Positions 1-12,106 of a DNA stretch of 64,000 nt are shown piece by piece (the first letter of the stretch is position 1; each line of letters starts with the position of its first letter). The position numbers and the translations under genes are program-made. The stretch lies in NCBI GenBank assembly GCA_004764695.1, contig SMSO01000007.1:2425270-2489269 (forward strand), given 5' to 3'. Below the pieces are notes generated by a model, which was not told the origin of the DNA, did not search any database, and worked only from the letters and a program-made list of their open reading frames with translations. This DNA comes from Schizochytrium sp. TIO01. Lineage: Eukaryota > Sar > Bigyra > Thraustochytrida > Thraustochytriidae.

Positions 1-177
1 CGACCCACTCAGAGTTACTTACGCACGGGCGAGGCCAATGAAGAAGCTGGAGCGAGTTGGTTTCGTTGTCTCCAAACGCCTTTTTGATTTCTGCCAGAGA
101 GGAGGTTGGTTGCCTCGAGTGGCTTTTGCCGTCTCTTTCTTTGTGTTTCAAGTTGTTCTGTGAAAAATCTTTCTCTT

Positions 178-230
178 CTTTTCTTTCTTTCCTTCTTTCT
201 TTCTTTCTTTCTTTCTTCCTCTGTTTCTTT
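178..230 (+). repeat. (CTTT)n tetranucleotide microsatellite
   Basis: Imperfect CTTT array on the plus strand, pyrimidine-only over most of its length. Its reverse-complement family, GAAA, recurs at 582-605, so the two arrays form an inverted pair around about 350 bp of unique sequence. Confidence 0.85.
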
Positions 231-581
231 CTCTCTTTATTGGCTCATTCGCTGTTATGTTAGTCTGCGGAGTAGGGACAAATGAGCTCTGAGTTGGAAT
301 GTTATTCATCGGCGCGGGGACCCACAGAGCAAGTTGGAGCAAGGAATCGATCGATCGACTGCGCCAAAGAGAAGCACGCAACAAAACTAAGCGACGCGAA
401 GGCGCTCTCCGGGATATTTGCTCTAGCACTAGGGAGTGAATGGTTACCTGGTTACCTGGAGCTAGCTAGCTCTTTTCTGCTTTATCATGCAAGCGCTAAG
501 TGATTTATATTTGTGTCTTCATCTTTTCTGTTTATTTTTAGCTAAAACTTTTAATTTATTAAAATAACAAAAATCGACTTT

Positions 582-605
582 AAAGAAAGAAAGAAAGAAA
601 GAAAG
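582..605 (+). repeat. (GAAA)n tetranucleotide microsatellite
   Basis: Six GAAA units. This is the inverted partner of the CTTT array at 178-230. Confidence 0.85.
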
Positions 606-620
606 TCTCTATTCTTCAAG

Positions 621-649
621 TTCAAGTTGAAGTGCTTCTTCAACTTGAA
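621..649. other. 12-bp perfect inverted repeat (hairpin)
   Basis: The arm TTCAAGTTGAAG (621-632) is followed by a 5-nt loop and its exact reverse complement CTTCAACTTGAA (638-649). It lies upstream of the transporter gene. There is no U-tract after it and no evidence that it is a terminator. It could be a protein-binding palindrome or chance. Confidence 0.6.
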
Positions 650-1078
650 AGGTTGTTTATTATCTGGGTGGGCAAGCGCTTTGAAGAACAGCAGCAGACC
701 GCCTTTGCCAGAACCTGTAGAGGAACGGACCATTCCTCGCGCCAACAGCACTGACATTGACATTGATTGCCAGCAGCAGTGGCTGCGCAGGGGATTCAGG
801 AGGACACGTACGACCACCCCTGCCAGGCAGCCAGACCATAACGTCATTGCTGCCGCTGTTGGATGATTCATTGAACGAGCGACTGTGCCCAATTTTATAG
901 AAGGTACTACCTACTAACTAGCTAGTAGTACAGAGTAGTAGTTCAAATAGAACCCAGGGCATATTTGGGAGTTGATATTGGCGTTTCGCTCCGGCGCCCT
1001 GGCAGAACTGTGACACCCGGGCTTCACCAGGTCCGAAGCTGCTCGCGAGTTGGACAGCTTACACGTGGGTAGATCAAA

Positions 1079-4000
1079 ATGATTAACAACAACAATAATA
1101 ACAATATAACTAGCAGCCACAGGGGTGCAGAACCTAATTCGAGCCTTGACAACTCAGGAATTCCATCTTCACCATCTGCTTCATCATTAACAGCACCAGC
1201 ACCACCTGGATCGACAGAGACGAGCATGGCAGGGTCTAGAAACCCAAGCGTTCATCATTATGACCATGCAAGTTTTTACGAGGTTTACGAAGATAACATC
1301 TCGCTACAGAAGACGCTTCCATCTGCAAAAGCCCTGTACAGCAACAAAAATGCCATGGAAGCGATGAATCCAGGAGATAACTCGTCCGATGATGATAACA
1401 ATGCTGCCAAGCGCTTCGGCACCATGTTTGGCGTCTACTTGCCATGTCTGCAGAACATTCTTGGTGTTATTCTCTTTATTCGTCTGCCCTGGATTGTATC
1501 ACAGGCAGGCACAGTTCTTACAACTGTTATTGTTGCTTTGTGCGTCTTATCCACCTCTCTCACAGCGCTTTCCATGAGTGCACTCGCGACCAATGGCAAG
1601 GTTGGTGCAGGTGGCCCCTATGGTATCTTGTTACAAAACCTTGGCCCAGAAATTGCTGGCAGTATCGGCGTGCTTTTCTATCTTGGCACAACCATTGCTG
1701 GCACCATGTATGCTTTGGGAGGTGTTGAGGCCATGTTCACAAGCTTTGACTTGGCGGACTCTCTCTTTACCTTTGACCGCCAGATCATTGCCATTCTCTG
1801 GACTTTGATGCTTGGCTCCATTGTCTTCGCTGGCATGAAATGGGTTGCTAAGGTTTCTTTGCTTTTCCTTACTATTGTTCTCATGGCAGTCACCTTGATG
1901 ACTCTTGGCGCTTTCTTATTTGCAGGAGGTGCAAAATCTCCTGACGGTGTGGAGCACGCCAGCGCTTTGAACGAGAATATGCGATCAAATTTTACGCTCG
2001 ACCCGGACACGGGCCGCACCCCCAGTTTCACCTCCCTCATCGCACTATTCTATCCGTCAGTAACTGGTATCATGGCAGGATCCAACCGCTCAGGTGTGCT
2101 CGCAGACCCTGGTCGCTCCATTCCTAAGGGGACTTTAAGTGCAATTGGCACGACCACATTGCTATATTTAATAACTGTTTGGGTCTTCGGACTTACAGTT
2201 GCAAATGAGACCCTCAAAACTAACAAGCTCGTAGCTTCTAGCATCGCTTGGCCGCATCCTTATGTTGTGGCTATAGGTATTATCATGTCTTGCGTTGGTG
2301 CAGGCCTTCAGTCATTAGCAGGCGCTCCTCAATTGCTTAAAAGCATCGCTAACGATGGCCATATCCCGTTTTTGCGGGTGTTCGGTACCAAGCACCCTGA
2401 CGATGAACCTCGCCGCGCTGTAATGTTCACTACTGGTCTTGCAGCAACGGTTTGCCTTGCTGGTAACCTGGACTACATCACGCCGATCATCACCATGTTT
2501 TTTCTATCCATGTATGGCTCCATTAATCTGGCGTGTTTCTTGTCCGGAGTTCTCAAGTCCCCAAGCTTCCGTCCGACATGGAGATACTTTCACTGGTCCA
2601 CCGCTCTTCTGGGCTTTTTGGTTTGTGCAGTGATGATGTTTGTGATTTCTGCGATTTATGCCTTTGTTGCAATTGTTTTAGTTTGTTTTGTCTACATTTA
2701 CATTCGCTCCCATCGCGAAAAGAAGGAATGGGGCAGTGCATTATTTGGTTTACGTATGGACCAGGCAATGAATGCCCTTCTGGACCTCTCAGATATGTCT
2801 CGAGACCGTATGCGCCGAGCACGCCGCAGGCGTCGTCGGGAACGCCATGCTCGGCGTCGACATGAGAAGCAGGGTTCTCTACTCGAGGACGACGCAAGCA
2901 CTTTCTCACGCCGCACACTCTCATGGCTACGGTTCTCGTCGTCCATGCCTCTGTCTAAAAAAACGAAATTGAATGATGGTTCTGTAGTGCAAACCAATGA
3001 TATCGAAGCCCAAACAAACTCCCATGACTCTGACTCTTCTTCAAGCTATTCTGATTTCGAAGATTCTGATGACGATGCAAGCTCTCTTGGCGGAGATTAT
3101 GGTGCAGATGCAAACGATGCTTTTAGAGATGCGGCTGGAGGTACAACAACTGAGAAGAACTGGCGTCCACAAATTCTTGTCCTCTGTAAACTCGATCCCA
3201 AACATCACCCGCGTCATAGCGCTGATCCCGAAGATGCGGAAATCCCTTGTCCGCGAAAACCGAAGAATTTTCAAGTGAGTAACCCAAGTCTTTTGCGTCT
3301 TGCATCACAACTCAAGAAGGGACGTGGACTTACAATCATCACCTCTGTACTTCATGGCGATATTATGGACGAAAGCAATAAAGTGAGATGCGCCAATGCT
3401 CGCTACCTGCTTTCCAATGAACTTGTCAATCATGATGTGCGCGGATTCACAGATGTAGTTATGGGTTCTGGACCAAACTTACTTGAGCCTTTACGGGTGC
3501 TCTTTCAATCCAAGGGTCTTGGCATGCTCTCACCGAATACAGTGATGCTTGGCTGGCCTCAGACATGGCGGGAGGTAGATGAAACGACTCAGGCAGCTCA
3601 GCAGCAGCAGCAAACACAATCTCCGCGTCGATCCAAAAACAACAGCAAGAACCGATTTCGGCGACATAATAGTCATGGAAGTCCTCTTGGAAAAGAGTTT
3701 GGTAGTGGTTCAAACAATACCAAGACCAGTACTGAAACAAATCACCTCATTGCCCTCAGTCATAAAGAATCTTATGTGCAGCTTCTTAAGGATGCAATCG
3801 GATGTCAAAAGGCTCTCATGGTTGTCAAGGCCAAAACAGACTTCCCTGAAGAGCCTGCTCATTGCACAAGCACCATTGATGTTTGGTGGTTGATCCATGA
3901 TGGTGACATGCTTGTAATGCTCCCTTACCTGCTTAGACGCCATAGGGTATGGGCTGGTACCAAGCTCCGCATTTTCGCTATTGCCGATGACCTTGTCAAC

Positions 4001-5029
4001 TTCGGTGCTTCACAAGCAGCACTGCGCAAACATTTGCAAGATCTTCGCATTGAAGCCCATATTGAAATGATTCACGTTGGTGCTTCACATGCACGCGATG
4101 TTGACCAAAATAGAACTGTAATGGTTCGTCCCTCAGATCAAGGCGATCAGAACCGAATTCTCTCGGCAAATATGTTCAAACCTCTAGCTGAAGATGGCGA
4201 TCCTCCGTCTCCATCTGATACTTCCTTTCCCAGTGCAAGTATAGAGGCTACTGGAAATGGGCCGAATCAAGATGGAAGCGATGTTGAGGCTTCTCAGCAT
4301 CGGCACCGGGGCCCCCTCCCTTTAATTCGCTCACTTTCACGCCGTGCTTCTCTTGAGCGAGGTCGACCTCTTCATGATCCTGCTTTGTCTGGCGCTCCAG
4401 ATCTTGGACAAATTGCCGAGCACATTCGCAATAGCAGTGGTGAGGAAACCCAACGTTGGATTCAGGAGAAGTACGGGTCTCAGCCATCAAATGCTTTGCA
4501 ATCGCTATTTGCACCCATGAACAATATTGAAGAAGAGGACGGCGTTGAGGAGCATGAAGTGAGCTTGACTGATGGCAAAGAACCACAAGAAACCTCGATG
4601 TCTCAATTGAATAAAGATGAGCAAACTAAGCCAGCCGATGGCTGCGTAGAAAGCAATGAGTCTTCATTTGATATCTCTAGACATGCGGCACCAACAGGTC
4701 GGCATCATACTAATCATAAGTGCCGCAATAATAACCTTGAAGAACCATTCTACCCTGAAATGTACCCTGCATTCCATCGACGCGCAACAATTTTGAATCA
4801 AAGAGCAAATGATACGGAGCGTTTAACTAAACGTCTCCGAACTGCTGAGTACCTTAATGCCAAGATTCGTGAGCACTCGCTTAACGCAGACCTTGTAGTA
4901 CTTAATCTACCACTGTCGCGTACTACACCAACGCAAGAATTTATTCAGTACACTGAGACGCTCACGAGCGGTTTACCCCGTGTTGTCATGTTGCGTGGCC
5001 ACGGAAACGAGCATGTGAAGTCTCTGTAA
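1079..5029 (+). CDS. Cation-chloride cotransporter, SLC12 family, KCC-like
   Basis: Membrane carrier that should move chloride together with a cation (K+ in the KCC branch) for cell volume and ion control. The 1,316-residue protein has an Asn-rich N-terminus, then the amino-acid-permease-type transporter core at about residues 111-545, starting KRFGTMFGVYLPCLQNILGV. Membrane segments follow, with the loop GVLADPGRSIPKGTL, which matches the SLC12 motif between helices. The long cytosolic tail carries KCC hallmarks: GLGMLSPNTVMLGWP, TIDVWWLIHDGDMLVMLPYL, and a C-terminal LPRVVMLRGHG. The tail holds basic, Ser/Asp-rich and Gln-rich insertions, making it longer than the roughly 1,100 residues usual for animal KCCs. 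The ATG at 1079 is the first in frame; an in-frame ATG near 1225 is possible. It is uninterrupted by introns. The family is sure; KCC rather than another SLC12 branch is likely from the tail motifs. Confidence 0.95.
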   Translation: MINNNNNNNITSSHRGAEPNSSLDNSGIPSSPSASSLTAPAPPGSTETSMAGSRNPSVHHYDHASFYEVYEDNISLQKTLPSAKALYSNKNAMEAMNPGDNSSDDDNNAAKRFGTMFGVYLPCLQNILGVILFIRLPWIVSQAGTVLTTVIVALCVLSTSLTALSMSALATNGKVGAGGPYGILLQNLGPEIAGSIGVLFYLGTTIAGTMYALGGVEAMFTSFDLADSLFTFDRQIIAILWTLMLGSIVFAGMKWVAKVSLLFLTIVLMAVTLMTLGAFLFAGGAKSPDGVEHASALNENMRSNFTLDPDTGRTPSFTSLIALFYPSVTGIMAGSNRSGVLADPGRSIPKGTLSAIGTTTLLYLITVWVFGLTVANETLKTNKLVASSIAWPHPYVVAIGIIMSCVGAGLQSLAGAPQLLKSIANDGHIPFLRVFGTKHPDDEPRRAVMFTTGLAATVCLAGNLDYITPIITMFFLSMYGSINLACFLSGVLKSPSFRPTWRYFHWSTALLGFLVCAVMMFVISAIYAFVAIVLVCFVYIYIRSHREKKEWGSALFGLRMDQAMNALLDLSDMSRDRMRRARRRRRRERHARRRHEKQGSLLEDDASTFSRRTLSWLRFSSSMPLSKKTKLNDGSVVQTNDIEAQTNSHDSDSSSSYSDFEDSDDDASSLGGDYGADANDAFRDAAGGTTTEKNWRPQILVLCKLDPKHHPRHSADPEDAEIPCPRKPKNFQVSNPSLLRLASQLKKGRGLTIITSVLHGDIMDESNKVRCANARYLLSNELVNHDVRGFTDVVMGSGPNLLEPLRVLFQSKGLGMLSPNTVMLGWPQTWREVDETTQAAQQQQQTQSPRRSKNNSKNRFRRHNSHGSPLGKEFGSGSNNTKTSTETNHLIALSHKESYVQLLKDAIGCQKALMVVKAKTDFPEEPAHCTSTIDVWWLIHDGDMLVMLPYLLRRHRVWAGTKLRIFAIADDLVNFGASQAALRKHLQDLRIEAHIEMIHVGASHARDVDQNRTVMVRPSDQGDQNRILSANMFKPLAEDGDPPSPSDTSFPSASIEATGNGPNQDGSDVEASQHRHRGPLPLIRSLSRRASLERGRPLHDPALSGAPDLGQIAEHIRNSSGEETQRWIQEKYGSQPSNALQSLFAPMNNIEEEDGVEEHEVSLTDGKEPQETSMSQLNKDEQTKPADGCVESNESSFDISRHAAPTGRHHTNHKCRNNNLEEPFYPEMYPAFHRRATILNQRANDTERLTKRLRTAEYLNAKIREHSLNADLVVLNLPLSRTTPTQEFIQYTETLTSGLPRVVMLRGHGNEHVKSL

Positions 5030-5925
5030 TGCAAGTTACTACTAATTTTTCGAAGATAAAATATAAGTCTCATATTTTGTTTCAAACATTTACAAACATG
5101 TTATTGGACAACAATGTAGATGTACTTTCTTTAGCATTCCATGCTTAGCCGCAACTTGTTATGGCACATATGCGAAAAATGTTCAAGAAACTCACGTTGC
5201 ATATTAATTTCTGACAATATACATAATGTAATCTAGACAATCTTTATTCATTTTAACAAAAATCATTTATTGGAGGGTAAGGCGATTTGATTTTAGTTCG
5301 GCCTGAAGTCAATTTGTTGCTAGAGAGCATTAAACAACTTTGAACCAACGAAAAACATCTACGATATTCTTTTTTTAAATTAAATTTGTTAATTTGAATA
5401 TCAGAACAAAGATAGGCTTCAATTCGTCGTTGAGGTGAACTGAATATTGATAGTGCATGAATTTAAGGAGACCAACTATCTTGATTTATTTAAAACCTTG
5501 CATTGCTGAAACACCAATAAGATCAATCCCATGGCCTGCATAGTTGTAAAATGGGGATAGAATAAAGAAAGAAAAAAAGGAATTCATAATCGATTAACCC
5601 CCCTTATGGTGATAGATTGATGATTGATAAGTGAATCACGTTGGCAAGATTAGATAGGGGGAAGGCGTATCTCAACAGGTGTGCGAAGTGATAAACCTCG
5701 AGCTGTCTCGCAGAAATAATGCAGATTGGCAGAACGCGCCGAGGCATGGGTCAAGGCGGGCATGCGACAGAAACAAGGTTGGGAGTGTATTTCATGCATG
5801 CTGACTAAGTGCTTGCTTTCCACACAAGAGAGAAATAATTCAAGGGAAACAACGACGGGCGAGGGCAGCAGCAGTATCAAAGCCTATCATCATCACATGT
5901 GTTGCAAGTTTTGTCTTGTGTTTTT
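5030..5925. other. Intergenic, between two convergent genes
   Basis: About 900 bp of AT-rich DNA between the 3' ends of the transporter and PurM. I see no gene. It presumably holds both 3' untranslated regions. Confidence 0.6.
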
Positions 5926-7137
5926 TTACTTGGAGTACTCAAAGGTGCCGTGCTCAGCCTTGATGGTCAGTTTGCTGCCGGCGTCCACACCACCCTCGAG
6001 GGCCTCGACACGGCCAACGACTTGTGCGTGCACGTTGAAGGACTTGGAGATAGCAATGATCTGCTCTGCGACCTGCTCGTCGACGTAGAGTTCGAGGCGG
6101 TGGCCCATGTTGAAGACCTTGTACATTTCCTTCCAGTCGGTGCCAGAGCACTCGTGGATGATTTTGAAGAGAGGCGGGATCTCGAGCATGTTGTCCTTGA
6201 TGGCGTGGCATCCAGCAGGCAAAAAGTGGAGAATCTTGGTCTGAGCGCCACCACTGCAGTGCACAATACCCTTGATAGTGCTGCGTTCGATCTCTGCAAA
6301 GATCTTCTTGAGAATGGGCGCATAGGTACGAGTCGGCGAAAGCACGAGCTTTCCAGCAGTGACAGTGTTTCCAGCCTCATCGATCGTGACCGGGTCTGTG
6401 AGACCGTATTTTCCAGAGTACACGAGGTCCTCGGGAGTGCCAGGGTTGAAGCTCTCAGGGTACTTGGTCATGAGCTCCTTCTTGAACACGTCGTGTCTCG
6501 CAGAGGTGAGGCCGTTCGAGCCCATACCTCCGTTGTACTCCGTTTCGTAGGAGGCCTGGCCGTAAGAGGAGAGACCCACGATTACGTTCCCGACGCAGAT
6601 GTTGCCATTGTCGATGACCTTGGAAAGCGGCATACGCGTGACCACGGTGGAGTCAACGATGACTGAGCGCACGAGGTCGCCGACGTCTGCGGTCTCGCCT
6701 CCGGAAAGCACAGTGTCGATGCCCTGGGTGCGCATCTCCTGCAAAAAGTCCTCGGTTCCCTGGATAAGAGCAGAGACGACCTCACCAGGCACGAGCTGTT
6801 TGTTCCGGTTGATGATGGACGAGAGCATGATCTTCTCCTCGACGGCGCCACAGCAAGCGACATCGTCCAAGTTCATAACAATGGCGTCCTGAGCAATGCC
6901 CTTCCACACAGAAAGGTCTCCAGTCTCCTTCCAGTACATGTATCCCAGAGAGGACTTGGTGCCGGCGCCGTCAGCGTGCATGATGAGGCCATAGTCCTCA
7001 GATGCGAGGTCGGGCACGATCTTGCAGAAGGCATTCGGGAAGAGACCCTTGTCCACGTTCTTAATGGCATCGTGCACGTCCTCCTTGTCGGTGCTTACAC
7101 CACGGGCGGCGTAGCGCTGGGCTCCGGAGCTCGGCAT
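5926..7137 (-). CDS. purM: Phosphoribosylformylglycinamidine cyclo-ligase (AIR synthetase)
   Basis: Catalyses the ATP-dependent ring closure of FGAM to aminoimidazole ribotide, the fifth step of de novo purine synthesis. The 403-residue protein carries the AIRS/PurM signature HADGAGTKS at residues 54-62, then SGGETADVGDLV, a Gly-rich EYNGGMGSNGLTSARHDVF, HCSGGAQTKILHF and GHRLELYV, in family order. It is a single-domain enzyme, not fused to PurD or PurN as in fungi and animals. From memory of the family, N-terminal wording such as STDKEDVHDAIKNVDKGLFP and YMYWKETGDLSVWKGIAQDA resembles Bacteroidota PurM more than animal, fungal or plant forms. The open frame runs 5' to a TTG at 7227, but those 30 residues are low-complexity; the ATG at 7137 gives the normal family length. 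No intron is seen. A TGAT array lies about 220 bp upstream. Confidence 0.96.
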   Translation of the reverse strand: MPSSGAQRYAARGVSTDKEDVHDAIKNVDKGLFPNAFCKIVPDLASEDYGLIMHADGAGTKSSLGYMYWKETGDLSVWKGIAQDAIVMNLDDVACCGAVEEKIMLSSIINRNKQLVPGEVVSALIQGTEDFLQEMRTQGIDTVLSGGETADVGDLVRSVIVDSTVVTRMPLSKVIDNGNICVGNVIVGLSSYGQASYETEYNGGMGSNGLTSARHDVFKKELMTKYPESFNPGTPEDLVYSGKYGLTDPVTIDEAGNTVTAGKLVLSPTRTYAPILKKIFAEIERSTIKGIVHCSGGAQTKILHFLPAGCHAIKDNMLEIPPLFKIIHECSGTDWKEMYKVFNMGHRLELYVDEQVAEQIIAISKSFNVHAQVVGRVEALEGGVDAGSKLTIKAEHGTFEYSK

Positions 7138-7300
7138 CTTGGGAAGGTGGTGCGCGATGTACGTAGGTTTGTGATTGTTTGTTTGATTGTTTGGTTGCTC
7201 TCTTTGCTCCCTTTGCCTGCTTTGCAATTGAGAAAGAATTGCTTTCCAAAGAAGGAAGGCACTGTTGGTGGTGGTTGTGGAGTAAAAAGAATAAAAAAAA

Positions 7301-7328
7301 ATGAATGAATGAATGAATGAATGAATGA
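7301..7328. repeat. (GAAT)n tetranucleotide microsatellite
   Basis: About seven units of GAAT/ATGA, between the purM start and the long TGAT array, so probably within the leader or promoter of purM. Confidence 0.85.
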
Positions 7329-7355
7329 CTGAATGAAGAAATTAAGGAATGAAGG

Positions 7356-9861
<2,506 letters not shown>

Positions 9862-11383
9862 ATGTCCTCCTCCTCCTCCTCCGCCACAACGGGAGCCTCG
9901 GGCTCGCGAGCAGCGGCACCATCCGGGTCTGCGCGAACAGCGGATATGTTTTTGAAGTACGACGAAAACGCAATCGCAAAGCTACGAGGAGAAAAACCGT
10001 GGATGGAAGAGTAAGTTATGAGTTTGTCCTCGTGTTTGTTTTCTAATAAACAGCAGGAGTTGAAGTTCGTTCGTTTATATCTTTTGGTGGATTTTTGCTC
10101 ACGGATTGTATCAACATTTTTCTCTGGATATGCTTGAGAAGGAGCCATCACTACGAAATACATTAGCAAGCGTAAATGAGAGATGCAGATAGCTAACGTT
10201 CTTCTTTTGCGATTCATTTCTTTAATGTGCAACGGCGATTACGCTTTAATGGATAGTGCAAAGTACTTCAAGGAAGTCCGTGTATCTGCATGTGCTGCCA
10301 TGAAAATGATGGCCCACGCCGTGTCCGGCGTTGAAAAGGGGATGAACAGCGGAGGAAAACCAGTGGAAGTTATGGGACTTATGATGGGGCACCTGTGTCC
10401 GGATAGCCCGCAGACCCTTGTAGTCAGCGATTGCTTTCCGCTCCCCATTGAAGGAGCAGAAACAAGAGTGCTCGCAGACGACCAGGAGGTTATTAATTTT
10501 ATGATTGGGCTTGGCGAGTCCCTTGAGAGAACGCGTGAGGAGCGCTTTATGGGATGGTACCACAGTCACCCTTTTGATGTTGAAGTGCATTCACACTGTT
10601 TCATGTCCTCCACTGATATCTCCACCCAGTTAGGCTGGCAGCGTGCTGAGGATCGCAACGGAAATCCGTGGCTTGCCATTGTTATTGACCCGCTCCGCTC
10701 GCTGGCCAAAGGCCGACCAGAGATGGGAGCATTTCGGGCATACCCTCCTGAGTATAACTCGCCTTCGAACGAACTTCCTGATGGGAACTATTGAAACTGA
10801 TGATAAATCTCGGATCGAACGTTGGGGTGCAGCTTGGAATCGCTACCACGCGCTCAAGGTTGATTTTTTTATGAGCTCACTTAGTGCGAATGTCCTAGCG
10901 CTCATCTCGAAGAACTATTTGTGGATGAGCGCGATTTCCTCAACGCCAACCATTGAAAAGGAGTACAGAGACCGATTCGCGGAGCGCGTAAATGGCGTAT
11001 TGACAAAACTAGAAAAGGCTGACCCAATGCACAGGTCCATGCAAGGTTTGGGGGCAACGGATATTAGTGTTTTATCTAGAAATTTGGTTGCTGATCCTGG
11101 GATGCCATCTCCTCTCATGGAGACTGGAGCGGTAGGAGGATCCCTGCAACGTCTATCTAGCCGAGGACCCAGAAGTGATCTTGAAGGCAGTGGTAGCATC
11201 GGCATGGACGTGAGTGGAAGTCAGTCCTCCGTAGGGTCTAGCCAAGTGAGTGGTCGCTCATTTAACCAAACGCTCATGGATAAAACGACCCAATCTGCTA
11301 GCGACTTATCAATGGAACAGATTCAAACACAGCTCAGCCAAATTGCTAAGCACCTCCTCTTTGCTACACCATCCTCTTCTTAG
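9862..11383 (+). CDS. CSN5: COP9 signalosome subunit 5 (JAMM metalloprotease), frameshifted in this sequence
   Basis: Catalytic subunit of the COP9 signalosome, the Zn isopeptidase that removes NEDD8 from cullins. Exon 1 (9862-10010) encodes a Ser/Ala-rich start ending KPWMED; exon 2 begins at 10257. The MPN/JAMM core shows the catalytic Glu in VEVMGLMMGH (E87), HSHP (H152, H154), SSTD (D170), then DPLRSLAKGRPEMGAFRAYPPEY. The reading frame then breaks: after NELPDG the frame hits TGA at 10792, while the CSN5 C-terminal part (GTIETDDKSRIERWGAAWNR and MSSLSANVLALI) continues in the next frame to the stop at 11381-11383. One surplus base in the GGG at 10783-10785 explains it. With that corrected the protein would be about 424 residues, longer than typical because of a Ser-rich insert near the end. 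A sequencing or assembly error is the simplest reading; a pseudogene or programmed shift is less likely. Confidence 0.93.
10011..10256 (+). other. CSN5: Spliceosomal intron of CSN5
   Basis: GTAAGT donor at 10011 and TAG acceptor at 10254-10256, 246 bp. It splits the Asp codon GA|T and joins KPWME to D-AKYFKEVRVSA, the expected CSN5 order. Without splicing, exon 1 would run into TAA immediately. Confidence 0.9.
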
Positions 11384-12106
11384 GATAGTCTCTATATCTG
11401 AGCATACTCTTTAAGACGATTGACACTCTCGAAAGATTGACTGCCCACACCACCAAGGTCGCTCATGGTTTCGAGCATGGCAATGTGCTTTTCTATGTGT
11501 TTCGCTTGTTGTCCGATTGGTTTGGTGTAGCTTCTGATTGATCTTCTGACATCAAGCATGTTGTTCGCCCCACTCAATGTCCTGCCTAATATGTTTATGG
11601 CTCCTTGCAGAAACGACTTACGTAGCGAATCTCCCGTTAGGAAGATTTCTCAGAACATGAGTTTAGTGGAAAGGATACAACTTGCCAAAATATATGTGCT
11701 ACTCCACAGCTGTACAGCGTAGTAGCTTCCTTCATATCTTGTATTGCTTTTTTAAAGTGCGATGTGGGCTGACAATTCCCCCAAACTTGATTTTGCACGT
11801 AACAAAAATCTTACTTTCTTCTTTTTTTTTTGGTTGATCTAATTTTCATCTTGCACGTCCTTACTGCTGCACTTGAATTAGAAAATGAAAATAAATTTAC
11901 GGTTGTGCTTTTTCCTAAAGCACAGCAACGGAGGAAATTTGGGAAAATCATTAATGTTACTTTTCTCTCTTTTTTTTTTTTCTTGTCTTCAAAAGTTCTT
12001 TTATGGAGACTATGTCAAAAATGCTTGGCAGCACATAACACACCCATTTGCTATTTATTTAATTTTTATTCTTCTTGTGGTGCCTGAAATTTCTGTTTCC
12101 CGTGTA
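11384..12106. other. Intergenic between convergent CSN5 and dynein genes
   Basis: About 720 bp holding both 3' ends. It is poly-T-rich on the plus strand. It also contains one minus-strand open stretch with protein-like sequence, listed separately. Confidence 0.6.
11392..11649 (-). CDS. Possible terminal exon or small unrecognised protein
   Basis: A minus-strand frame, open for about 85 codons and ending in a stop at 11392, reads as a helical polar sequence (for example MLDVRRSIRSYTKPIGQQ and FESVNRLKEYAQI). No ATG opens it; the first ATG inside leaves about 55 residues. Just upstream on the same strand lies an acceptor-like TTCTGAG preceded by a CTAAAC branch-like site, so it could be the last exon of a small gene squeezed between CSN5 and the dynein. 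I do not recognise the family, and a run this long can arise by chance. Confidence 0.2.
   Translation of the reverse strand, partial: EIFLTGDSLRKSFLQGAINILGRTLSGANNMLDVRRSIRSYTKPIGQQAKHIEKHIAMLETMSDLGGVGSQSFESVNRLKEYAQI

Larger units (their letters stand above)
1..1078. other. Intergenic / 5' flank of the SLC12 gene
   Basis: No gene is supported here. The stretch holds a CTTT array, a GAAA array in the opposite sense, a 12-bp perfect hairpin, and a CTAG/GTAC-rich cluster at about 905-935. The short open frames are low-complexity or lack protein-like character. The last part is presumably promoter and 5' leader of the transporter that begins at 1079. Confidence 0.6.

Noticed and set aside
5899-6666. 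255-codon plus-strand open frame
   Set aside because: It is antisense to purM, whose motifs are unmistakable; a shadow of the codon bias of purM.
7138-7227. 30-residue N-terminal extension of PurM
   Set aside because: It begins at TTG, is low-complexity, and is absent from the family; the ATG at 7137 is a better start.
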